This document shows positions 9,091 through 16,430 of a stretch of DNA of 64,000 bases, one piece after another. A model generated the notes under the pieces. The model had not been told where the DNA came from. It was given only the letters and a program-made list of their open reading frames with translations, and made no database searches. Position numbers and translations under genes: made by a program. Origin of the DNA: Oscillospiraceae bacterium (GTDB lineage: Bacteria > Bacillota > Clostridia > Monoglobales > Monoglobaceae); assembly GCA_015068605.1 (NCBI GenBank), contig SVKF01000003.1, forward strand, positions 62,001 to 126,000, read 5' to 3'. Position 1 is the first letter of the stretch. Every line of letters starts with the position of its first letter.

Positions 9091-9120
9091 ATTATAACAC
9101 AACAACGCAGGCGGTGTCAA
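9091..9120 (-). promoter_or_regulatory. Promoter of the putative toxin mRNA
   Basis: Minus strand TTGACA (9115-9120), 18-nt spacer, TATAAT (9091-9096), both consensus hexamers. The transcript would begin near 9083 and has a 5' hairpin GAAAC...GTTTC before the ribosome-site hairpin. Confidence 0.85.
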
Positions 9121-9281
9121 ATTGAAGTTGTCATAATAAAGCCACTTTTTCACTATTTTCATACATTTCTTGTCTTATCAAGGTAAACGGCAAATTCTTC
9201 TCTTACCTCCGGCAGTGAAACAATTTTAACTTTTTTACCAAATTTCAAAAACCAACTTAATTATTAAATTTGAAAAATATA
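9121..9281. other. Intergenic stretch without recognised genes
   Basis: Between the toxin promoter and the promoter of the next RNA there are about 160 nt of AT-rich DNA. I see no ORF with a ribosome site, no tRNA and no clear hairpin. Confidence 0.5.
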
Positions 9282-9310
9282 TTGATTTAATAATCCAATA
9301 GTGGTATAAT
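9282..9310 (+). promoter_or_regulatory. Promoter of pseudoknotted RNA copy C
   Basis: TTGATT (9282-9287), 17-nt spacer, TATAAT (9305-9310). The predicted start coincides with the first base of helix P1. Confidence 0.8.
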
Positions 9311-9316
9311 ATATTC

Positions 9317-9538
9317 ACCACATACTATAATTTTAATAATAGATTTTAGATATTTTTATGAATATCTATTTTTGCTATCCTTTTGGGGTATCATAAAACA
9401 AATTTGTGTTTGTTAAAAACGCAGGCTGTGATATGGTATTTGTTTTGTGATATTCATATTTGGTTATAGTGTGTGGTAACATTGAAATCGAGCCGCGTTT
9501 TTATGCGTGGCAAGACTTCTGTTGCCACGCATTTTTTA
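9317..9538 (+). ncRNA. Pseudoknotted small RNA, copy C
   Basis: About 220 nt from promoter to terminator without a convincing ORF. P1 is ACCACATACTATAA (9317-9330) with TTATAGTGTGTGGT (9464-9477), 14 bp. Inside P1 a hairpin AGATATT/AATATCT (9348-9367), a helix GTATCATA/TGTGATAT and a hairpin AACAAA/TTTGTT precede AAAAACGCAGGCT (9415-9427). That strand pairs with AGCCGCGTTTTT (9491-9502) located after P1, so a pseudoknot results. The terminator ATGCGTGGCAA/TTGCCACGCAT with TTTTTT (9503-9538) closes it. It shares this plan with the loci at 29.2, 29.5 and 39.8 kb. A lipoprotein gene follows 74 nt later. Confidence 0.65.
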
Positions 9539-9611
9539 TTGCGTGAGAATTTAGAAAGGAGTAAAATTTTAAGGTCATACATAATAATAGTTTAGAAAAA
9601 GGAGAAAAATT

Positions 9612-10112
9612 ATGAAAAAAATTATTACAACTATTTTGTTAGGAGTTTTATGTTTATCGTTGTGTGCATGTAACACAAAAAATATCGTCTCTAACACTAT
9701 GGAAGATGTAACCAACAAAACATTTTCATTGGGAGAAAAAGCAGAAATAGACGATGTTGAGGTGACCATGGTTGATGTTTATGAAAGCACAGGTGAGGCG
9801 TTTTCAAAGCCTGCAGACGGAAATGTATATGTGATTTGCGAATTCAATATCGAGAATAATTCAAGCAAAGATTTGACTGTATCGTCCATGCTTAGTTTTG
9901 AAGCATATTGCGATGATTCTTCCTGTAATTTAAGTATTTCGGCAATGGCATCAAATAGCGAAAAAAAGCAATTAGATGGAAAAATCGCTCCCGGGAAAAA
10001 GCTTTCCGGTATTATAGGCTATGAGGTTCCTGCTGATTGGAGTAATATGGAAATAAGATACACACCCGATCCTTTAAAAGATGACGAAGTTGTATTTGTA
10101 GCAACCAAATAA
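9612..10112 (+). CDS. Lipoprotein with DUF4352-like (immunoglobulin-like) domain
   Basis: 166 aa. A type II signal peptide (MKKIITTILLGVLCLSLCAC) has a lipobox ending LCAC, so the protein is likely lipid-anchored on the outside of the membrane. The rest, with GEKAEIDDVEVTMVDV and NVYVICEFNIENNSSKDL, fits the DUF4352/telomeric-repeat-like beta-sandwich found in many Firmicute lipoproteins. Function is unknown. RBS AAAAGGAG precedes ATG 9612. It stands alone, behind RNA copy C, and ends at a strong terminator. Confidence 0.8.
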   Translation: MKKIITTILLGVLCLSLCACNTKNIVSNTMEDVTNKTFSLGEKAEIDDVEVTMVDVYESTGEAFSKPADGNVYVICEFNIENNSSKDLTVSSMLSFEAYCDDSSCNLSISAMASNSEKKQLDGKIAPGKKLSGIIGYEVPADWSNMEIRYTPDPLKDDEVVFVATK

Positions 10113-10168
10113 TTTAATAAATTCGGAATACTTTTATAATGTATTAATAGATTTATATAGGTAAAACA

Positions 10169-10219
10169 TAGTCCCATCATCGTGATTTTACTCAAAATGA
10201 TGGGACTAATCTTATTTTT
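10169..10219 (+). terminator. Terminator of the DUF4352 lipoprotein gene
   Basis: TAGTCCCATCAT (10169-10180) pairs perfectly with ATGATGGGACTA (10197-10208) and is followed by ATCTTATTTTTA. It may serve both this gene and the convergent one. Confidence 0.85.
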
Positions 10220-10253
10220 AATTTATTCGAGTTTTAAAACTCCGAAAAGGCTC

Positions 10254-11252
10254 TTATTTACAAGCTTCTTCAATAGCAACAGCAACTGCAACAGTCATAC
10301 CAACCATTGGGTTGTTACCTGCGCCGATAAGTCCCATCATTTCAACATGAGCCGGAACTGATGAAGAACCTGCGAACTGAGCGTCTGAGTGCATTCTTCC
10401 CATTGTATCTGTCATACCGTAAGAAGCAGGACCTGCAGCCATGTTATCAGGATGGAGTGTTCTTCCTGTACCACCGCCGGATGCAACTGAGAAGTATTTC
10501 TTACCCTGTTCGATACATTCCTTCTTATATGTTCCTGCAACAGGATGCTGGAATCTTGTTGGGTTAGTGGAGTTACCTGTTATAGAAACATCAACGCCTT
10601 CTAAGTGCATGATTGCAACGCCTTCACGAACATCGTCGGAGCCGTAGCAACGAACTTTTGCTCTTTCGCCCTTTGAATAAGCTGTTTCCTTAACGATTTC
10701 AACCTTACCTGTGTAGTAATCAAACTTTGTCTGAACATAAGTGAAGCCGTTGATTCTTGAGATAATCTGAGCAGCGTCCTTACCGAGACCGTTTAAGATA
10801 ACACGGAGGTCTTCTTTTCTTGCCTTATTAGCTGATCTTGCAAGACCGATAGCACCTTCAGCAGCAGCGAATGATTCGTGACCTGCGAGGAATGCAAAGC
10901 ACTTTGTTTCGTCACGGAGGAGCATAGCGCCGAGGTTACCGTGACCGATACCAACTTTTCTGTCATCGGCAACAGAGCCGGGAATACAGAAAGACTGGAG
11001 ACCTACACCGATTTTTTCAGCAGCGTCAGCCGCTTTTGTTGCGCCGTCTTTGATAGCGATAGCTGCGCCAACAATATATGCCCAGCAAGCGTTTTCAAAG
11101 CAGATAGGCTGAATTCCTTTAATGATGTTATATACATCAATACCCTTATCATCACAGATTTGCTTAGCTTCTTCGATTGAAGCGATACCATGCTTATTAA
11201 GCTCTGCGTTGATTTGGTCTATTCTTCTTTCATAACTTTCAAATAAAGCCAT
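10254..11252 (-). CDS. GGGtGRT protein (uncharacterised conserved family)
   Basis: 332 aa containing the name-giving SGGGTGRTLHPDN motif. The family is conserved in anaerobes and is found paired with a NifU-like protein, as here, 18 nt downstream of the scaffold gene. Other visible traits are glycine-rich segments (IGHGNLGAMLL, GLIGAGNNPMVGM) and several Cys residues but no CxxC cluster. Its biochemical role is not established; the pairing suggests an iron-sulfur-linked job, which is inference. It is clearly cytoplasmic (no signal peptide). RBS GGGAGGTT before ATG 11252. Confidence 0.88.
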   Translation of the reverse strand: MALFESYERRIDQINAELNKHGIASIEEAKQICDDKGIDVYNIIKGIQPICFENACWAYIVGAAIAIKDGATKAADAAEKIGVGLQSFCIPGSVADDRKVGIGHGNLGAMLLRDETKCFAFLAGHESFAAAEGAIGLARSANKARKEDLRVILNGLGKDAAQIISRINGFTYVQTKFDYYTGKVEIVKETAYSKGERAKVRCYGSDDVREGVAIMHLEGVDVSITGNSTNPTRFQHPVAGTYKKECIEQGKKYFSVASGGGTGRTLHPDNMAAGPASYGMTDTMGRMHSDAQFAGSSSVPAHVEMMGLIGAGNNPMVGMTVAVAVAIEEACK

Positions 11253-11270
11253 AGTTATAACCTCCCTCTC

Positions 11271-11963
11271 TTATTCGTGTCTTGGGTCGAGAAGCTTTGC
11301 AGCATCATCAACTCGTCCGTACTGTCCGCTTGCTTTTTCCATAGCTTCGTTAGCGTCCATGCCTTTAGCGATCATTTCCATCATCTTGCCAAGGTGAACG
11401 AACTTATAACCGATAATTTCGTTGTTTTCGTCAACAGCAATCTTTGTGATATAACCTTCTGCAAGTTCAAGGTAACGAGGACCTTTGTCAAGAGTTGCAT
11501 AAGTTGTACCAACCTGGCTGCGGAGACCCTTACCAAGGTCTTCGAGGCCTGCGCCGATTGGGAGACCATCTTCAGAGAATGCAGTCTGAGTTCTTCCGTA
11601 AACAATCTGTAAGAAAAGCTCTCTCATAGCTGTGTTAATAGCGTCACAAACGAGGTCTGTGTTAAGAGCTTCAAGGATTGTCTTGCCAACAAGGATTTCA
11701 GAAGCCATAGCAGCAGAATGAGTCATACCGCTACAACCAACAGTTTCAACGAGAGCCTCCTGAATAATACCCTCTTTAACATTTAAAGTGAGCTTACAAG
11801 TACCCTGTTGCGGAGCACACCAGCCAATACCGTGAGTAAGACCGGAAATGTCCTTAATTTCTTTAGCCTGTGTCCATTTTCCTTCCTGAGGAATCGGTGC
11901 AGGACCGTGGTTAGCACCTTTAGCCAAAGGACACATCATTTCAACTTCAGCTGAATATTTCAT
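11271..11963 (-). CDS. NifU-like iron-sulfur cluster assembly scaffold protein
   Basis: 230 aa. The central part (CKLTLNVKEGIIQEALVETV, GCSGMTHSAAMASEILVGKT) is the IscU/NifU N-terminal-like fold with a conserved cysteine in a GCSG context. A further Cys lies in PLAKG/CAPQQGTC regions. The family travels with GGGtGRT proteins, and here the two form a two-gene operon under one promoter. The start is ATG 11963 with GAAAGGAGCGG before it. A scaffold role for Fe-S clusters is inferred from the fold; the target protein is unknown. Confidence 0.85.
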   Translation of the reverse strand: MKYSAEVEMMCPLAKGANHGPAPIPQEGKWTQAKEIKDISGLTHGIGWCAPQQGTCKLTLNVKEGIIQEALVETVGCSGMTHSAAMASEILVGKTILEALNTDLVCDAINTAMRELFLQIVYGRTQTAFSEDGLPIGAGLEDLGKGLRSQVGTTYATLDKGPRYLELAEGYITKIAVDENNEIIGYKFVHLGKMMEMIAKGMDANEAMEKASGQYGRVDDAAKLLDPRHE

Positions 11964-12027
11964 AATATTCCGCTCCTTTCAATAATGTATTTAAATTTTT
12001 AATTATATTACAAATTGACCATCGTTA

Positions 12028-12056
12028 ATAATATCACAAAATCCCCATTTTGTCAA
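12028..12056 (-). promoter_or_regulatory. Promoter of the NifU-like/GGGtGRT operon
   Basis: Minus strand TTGACA (12051-12056), 17-nt spacer, TATTAT (12028-12033). It lies next to the duplicated ung fragment. Confidence 0.85.
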
Positions 12057-12070
12057 CAATTTTCCCGAAT

Positions 12071-12167
12071 TTATGTAAGATTCCAGTCCACGGGGGCGAT
12101 GCCTTTGGATTTTAAAAATTCATTGGCTTTTGAAAAATGTTTGCACCCAAAAAATCCGCCGTATGCC
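12071..12167 (-). pseudogene. Detached second copy of the ung 3' end
   Basis: These 97 bp are 89/97 identical to the 3' end of the true ung gene (13246-13342), starting exactly at the stop codon. Translated on the minus strand they give the Ung C-terminus ending IAPVDWNLT, with one amino-acid change (N to D) and otherwise synonymous changes. No upstream half of ung is attached. The fragment therefore was coding once and comes from a different ung allele. Together with the true 3' end it forms direct repeats around the SLH/NTF2 gene. Confidence 0.85.
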
Positions 12168-12236
12168 TGTTGTTGCTTCTATGAGATCATAGCTTTCTGT
12201 GTATTCTATGCCCTATTCCATTATCTTTGAAACAAT

Positions 12237-13202
12237 TCAATCGCCAAAAGAGGAATATGTATTGATAGATAGCACTTCGCCAGTTTGTTTACTTATAACA
12301 ACATAGGGCCTATAAAACTTACCACCAGCACTCCAACCCTTATTTTCATCCTTATACCTAAATGTTTGACAAATTCTCCATGCATTCTGTTGGTCTAAAT
12401 ATTCAACTTCAAGATAATAAATTTTATCTTCCGTTTCATGTTCCAAAGGCTTTTCTGTATATTTTTCCAAAATAGCTTTTCCAACAACTAAAGCAGTTTC
12501 TTCATCAGGAATTACTCCGCCGTTTTTCAATCTTTGATTGTGCATATCAATATAACTTATGGAACGCTCTTCATCAATCTTATGCCCGATACCATGCCAT
12601 GCTTCATAATATTTGCATCTCTTTTGTTGTAATAGTCTATCAAGCAAAATAGAAAAATCTCTTTGGTTTATCTTAGAGTCAAGATGTTCACTAAACACAT
12701 CTTCAGTCCTTAACAATCCATATTGATATGCTTTTTCAATAGCCATATCCAAATCAATTTCATCCTTTTCTAAACATCTAATCATAAAAGCCAACGCTTC
12801 GGTTATCGTAGCATCACGGTCAGAGAAGAAAAAATAATCTGTATTTTTCCCTGTATGCGAACTCCGATAAGTCGGAAAATCAACAATGCACTCTATTCCA
12901 TATGCAATTCTACTCTCCCATGCACACCCTATATATGTAAAAGGTCCCACATCTACAAAAGCATAGCAATCTGCTCCGTCCATCATATTAACATCATTGT
13001 CAGTCAAACCGATAACCCGCATAATTGCAATTAAACATTCTTCCCGAGTAATCGTATCATCATTCAAAAAGGAATCCTCATCCAAAATCCCAAATTTTAT
13101 TAGATCATGCTCGGTTACATCAGATTCGATTTCATCAGCACATATAGGTATTATGTTTAAAATACAACAAAAAAATAAAATTAAACTTATAATTTTCTTC
13201 AC
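12237..13202 (-). CDS. Secreted SLH-like/NTF2-fold immunity-like protein
   Basis: 321 aa. An N-terminal signal peptide (MKKIISLILFFCCILNIIPICA) is followed by SLH-like stretches (TITREECLIAIMRVIGL; RDATITEALAFMIRCL). The C-terminal third (VIPDEETALVVGKAILEKY ... PYVVISKQTGEVLSI) resembles NTF2-fold immunity domains. The start is GTG 13202 with GAGGTG 5 nt upstream. The gene lies 43 nt behind ung and is bracketed by two ung 3' ends, so it probably came in as a cassette. Attachment to the cell wall and a protective role are inference. No toxin gene is next to it. Confidence 0.6.
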   Translation of the reverse strand: MKKIISLILFFCCILNIIPICADEIESDVTEHDLIKFGILDEDSFLNDDTITREECLIAIMRVIGLTDNDVNMMDGADCYAFVDVGPFTYIGCAWESRIAYGIECIVDFPTYRSSHTGKNTDYFFFSDRDATITEALAFMIRCLEKDEIDLDMAIEKAYQYGLLRTEDVFSEHLDSKINQRDFSILLDRLLQQKRCKYYEAWHGIGHKIDEERSISYIDMHNQRLKNGGVIPDEETALVVGKAILEKYTEKPLEHETEDKIYYLEVEYLDQQNAWRICQTFRYKDENKGWSAGGKFYRPYVVISKQTGEVLSINTYSSFGD

Positions 13203-13245
13203 ATATTCACCTCATTCATTAACAATAGCTATCGGGTTTGTCCCC

Positions 13246-13914
13246 TTATGTAAGATTCCAATTAACGGGGGCGATGCCTTTGGATTTCAGAAACTCATTG
13301 GCTTTTGAAAAATGTTTGCACCCGAAAAATCCACCGTATGCCGACAATGGGCTTGGGTGAACGGTTTCTAAAATTAAATGATTCGGGTTAGTTATAATTT
13401 TGGTTTTCGCTCTCGCATTTGACCCCCACAAAAGGAACACAAGCGGTTTTTCTCTTTCGTTAAGGTGTTTTATTATGCAATCGGTGAACTCTTCCCAGCC
13501 TTTCCCCTTATGGCTGTTGGGGGACGCTTCCCTAACTGTCAATACATTATTTAAAAGCAAAACGCCTTCCTTTGCCCATTTTGTGAGATTTCCGCTCTTC
13601 GGGATTTCAATTCCCAAATCGTCGTGGATTTCCTTAAAAATATTCACCAGTGACGGAGGCGGTTTAATCCCGTCCTGAACGGAAAAGCAGAGGCCGTGTG
13701 CCTGTTTCGGGCCGTGGTAGGGGTCCTGACCGATTATGACAACTTTCGCCCCACTGTATGATGTATACTTTAAAGCGTTGAATATGTCAAACATATCGGG
13801 GTAGATTGTGTGGTGAGCATACTCGGCTTTCAAAAAACTGCGGATTTTAAGATAATATTCTTTTTGGAACTCGTCTTTTAAGATTTCGTCCCAGTCATTT
13901 CCTATGTTTACCAT
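13246..13914 (-). CDS. ung: Uracil-DNA glycosylase, family 1
   Basis: 222 aa with the water-activating motif GQDPYHGP (catalytic Asp) and the minor-groove motif [10 protein letters not shown] near the C-terminus, plus LLLNNVLTV. It removes uracil from DNA to start base excision repair. Start ATG 13914 with a nearby AGGAG. The 3' 97 bp are duplicated at 12071-12167. Confidence 0.97.
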   Translation of the reverse strand: MVNIGNDWDEILKDEFQKEYYLKIRSFLKAEYAHHTIYPDMFDIFNALKYTSYSGAKVVIIGQDPYHGPKQAHGLCFSVQDGIKPPPSLVNIFKEIHDDLGIEIPKSGNLTKWAKEGVLLLNNVLTVREASPNSHKGKGWEEFTDCIIKHLNEREKPLVFLLWGSNARAKTKIITNPNHLILETVHPSPLSAYGGFFGCKHFSKANEFLKSKGIAPVNWNLT

Positions 13915-13999
13915 AATATTCTCCTTATGTTAAATATATTTTAATTCTACCATAAAAGGAGTGAAAAATAAAGAGAAAATAAAAAAATTTTAAAAACTA

Positions 14000-14028
14000 T
14001 TGAAAAAAGAGGGAAGATGTGCTATAAT
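14000..14028 (+). promoter_or_regulatory. Promoter of the RNase J gene
   Basis: TTGAAA (14000-14005), 17-nt spacer, TATAAT (14023-14028). Confidence 0.85.
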
Positions 14029-14063
14029 TATCCTAACATTATTTGAGCGGTTAATTTAATAAA

Positions 14064-14110
14064 GCACCATTTTGCCTTACCCGACGGGGGTTATGGCTCT
14101 TTTTTGGTGT
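14064..14110 (+). other. Possible structured leader of the RNase J mRNA
   Basis: CACCA (14065-14069) can pair with TGGTG (14105-14109), enclosing GCC..ACCC/GGGGT..GGC. The leader is about 110 nt long. Some RNase genes control their own mRNA through the 5' UTR; here this is only a possibility. Confidence 0.3.
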
Positions 14111-14148
14111 TTTATCGGCACGAAAAATTTTAAAAATGGAGGTAAATT

Positions 14149-15813
14149 GTGCAAAAATCTAAAAAAATAAAAATTACTCCCCTTGGCGGTCTTCTGGAGA
14201 TTGGTAAGAATCTTACTGTTTTCGAGTATGGGAGCGACATTGTTATACTCGACTGCGGTCTTGCCTTTCCCGATGATGATATGCTTGGCGTTGATATGGT
14301 TATCCCCGACTGGACTTACCTTGTCAAGCATCAAAACCGCATAAAGGGTATCGTTTTAACCCATGGTCATGAGGACCATATAGGAGCAATTCCTTATTTC
14401 TTAAAGGAATTTAATGTTCCTGTTTACGGAACAAAGCTTACTCTCGGTATCTTAAAATACAAGCTTGAGGAACACGGGATTGTCAACTCGACAAAGACAA
14501 TCGTTGTCAACCCCGGCGAAACCTTTAAGCTTGGAGATTTTAAAATTGAATATATAAGGAGTAACCACAGCATTGCCGACGCAGTTGCTGTTGCGCTCCA
14601 CACTCCTGCAGGAGTTGTTCTTCATACGGGCGACTTTAAAATTGACCCGACCCCAATCGACGGGGAAATGATTGACCTTGCAAGAATCGGTCAGCTTGGA
14701 AATGAGGGTGTTTTAGCCCTTATGTCAGACAGCACCAACGCGGAGCGTAGTGGTTATACTATGAGCGAGCGGACGGTTGGCAAGACATTTGACAGTATTT
14801 TTGAAAACTGCGACAAGCGTATATTTGTTGCGACCTTTGCGTCAAATATTCACAGAGTTCAGCAGGTTATAAACGCCGCTGTTAAACACAAAAGAAAAGT
14901 TGCGGTTTCGGGGCGCAGTATGGAAAATGTGCTCTCTGCCGCAATCGAGCTTGGATATATGAAAATCCCGAAAAACACACTGATTTCTCTGGACGAGATT
15001 AACCGCTATCCGAAAAATCAGCTTGTTATAATCACAACGGGAAGCCAAGGCGAACCAATGGCTGCTCTTTCCCGTATGGCATTTTCGGGGCATAAAAAGG
15101 CGAACATTGAAAACGGGGATTTGGTTATTATTTCCGCAAGCCCTATTCCGGGCAACGAAAAGGCAATTTCCAATGTTATAAATGAGCTTTTAAAGCACGG
15201 AGCAGAGGTTGTCTATGAGGCACTTGCCGATGTTCATGTTTCAGGACACGCTTGTCAGGAGGAGCTTAAAATCATCCTCGCTCTTGCAAAACCGAAATAT
15301 TTCATTCCTGTTCACGGGGAATATAAGCACCTTTGCGCTCATCGTGAAATTGCTATGCAAATGGGGATTCCAAGCAAGAATATTATTATGATGGACAACG
15401 GAAAAATGCTTGAAATAACCAAAACAAGTGCCAAAATTGTGGATACTGTCCCTGCGGGAAAAATTCTTGTTGACGGGCTTGGTGTCGGCGATGTTGGAAA
15501 CATTGTTCTTCGCGACAGAAAACATCTTGCACAAGATGGTCTTATTGTTATCGTTCTCACTATCGACAAGGCGAGCAACACGGTTGTTGCAGGGCCGGAT
15601 ATTATTTCAAGAGGCTTTGTTTATGTTCGTGAGGCTGAAAATCTTATGGACGAAATGCGCTATGCCGCAATGGACGCTCTCGATGAATGTATGGATAAAA
15701 ATATAACAGACTGGTCAAGCATAAAGACCAATCTGAAAAACGCTGTGGGCGGATATATTTTCTCAAAAACCAAGAGAAAACCAATGATTCTCCCTGTTAT
15801 TATGGATATTTAA
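14149..15813 (+). CDS. rnj: Ribonuclease J
   Basis: 554 aa metallo-beta-lactamase/beta-CASP ribonuclease. The zinc motif HGHEDHIGA is at residues 72-79; DSTNAERSGYT, GRSMENV and the HVSGHA motif of the beta-CASP part are present, and the C-terminal domain runs to the end. RNase J has endo- and 5'-3' exonuclease activity in mRNA and rRNA processing. The start is a GTG (14149) with GGAGG 6 nt upstream; no upstream ATG is in frame. The YbaK gene follows after 12 nt and is probably co-transcribed. Confidence 0.96.
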   Translation: MQKSKKIKITPLGGLLEIGKNLTVFEYGSDIVILDCGLAFPDDDMLGVDMVIPDWTYLVKHQNRIKGIVLTHGHEDHIGAIPYFLKEFNVPVYGTKLTLGILKYKLEEHGIVNSTKTIVVNPGETFKLGDFKIEYIRSNHSIADAVAVALHTPAGVVLHTGDFKIDPTPIDGEMIDLARIGQLGNEGVLALMSDSTNAERSGYTMSERTVGKTFDSIFENCDKRIFVATFASNIHRVQQVINAAVKHKRKVAVSGRSMENVLSAAIELGYMKIPKNTLISLDEINRYPKNQLVIITTGSQGEPMAALSRMAFSGHKKANIENGDLVIISASPIPGNEKAISNVINELLKHGAEVVYEALADVHVSGHACQEELKIILALAKPKYFIPVHGEYKHLCAHREIAMQMGIPSKNIIMMDNGKMLEITKTSAKIVDTVPAGKILVDGLGVGDVGNIVLRDRKHLAQDGLIVIVLTIDKASNTVVAGPDIISRGFVYVREAENLMDEMRYAAMDALDECMDKNITDWSSIKTNLKNAVGGYIFSKTKRKPMILPVIMDI

Positions 15814-15825
15814 ACGGTGATATAA

Positions 15826-16302
15826 ATGGGTAAACAAGCGAAAACCAATGCAGTCAGGATTCTTGACTCAAACAAAATTTCATACGAGCTTATAAACTAT
15901 GACAGCGACGGATTTATGGACGGTGTTTCAATCGCAAACAAGCTTAATCAAAGGGTTGAGGAAACCTTTAAAACCCTTGTAACCAAAGGGAAAAGCGGAA
16001 ATTTCTTCGTTTTTGTTATCCCTGTCCATAAGGAGCTTGACTTGAAAGCGGCGGCAAAATCCGTTTCGGAAAAATCTGTTGAATTGATTGCTGTTGCTGA
16101 TATAAATAAGGTCACGGGCTATATCCGTGGGGGTTGCAGTCCTATCGGAATGAAAAAGCAGTTTATGACCGTTGTTGATGCCTCCGCAAAGGCTTATGAA
16201 AAAATAATGTTCAGCGGCGGCAGACTGGGGACACAGATTAAAATGTCCCCCTTTGAGCTTATAACCCTTATAAATGCAAAGTTTGAAAATATCACGATAT
16301 AA
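15826..16302 (+). CDS. ybaK: YbaK/EbsC-family Cys-tRNA(Pro)/aminoacyl-tRNA deacylase
   Basis: 158 aa of the YbaK/ProX editing fold, with the invariant lysine region (ETFKTLVTKG), KAAAKSV and the YIRGGCSPIGMKKQF signature. The family hydrolyses Cys-tRNA(Pro) or related misacylated tRNAs in trans. Start ATG 15826, 12 nt behind the RNase J gene. A weak hairpin CCGTCGGC/GCCGGCGG lies behind it (about 16317-16341). Confidence 0.93.
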   Translation: MGKQAKTNAVRILDSNKISYELINYDSDGFMDGVSIANKLNQRVEETFKTLVTKGKSGNFFVFVIPVHKELDLKAAAKSVSEKSVELIAVADINKVTGYIRGGCSPIGMKKQFMTVVDASAKAYEKIMFSGGRLGTQIKMSPFELITLINAKFENITI

Positions 16303-16430
16303 ATCAAAAATATTTCCGTCGGCAAAATAAATGCCGGCGGTTTCCACATTACTCTTTACTTTTCGACAATTTTATTGTATAATATGTTTGGATTATTATA
16401 TTATTTGAACTTTTTCGGAGGTAAAATCAG

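Noticed and set aside
12015-12230. 71-aa plus ORF at the ung fragment
   Set aside because: It is antisense to the duplicated ung end and has no ribosome site.
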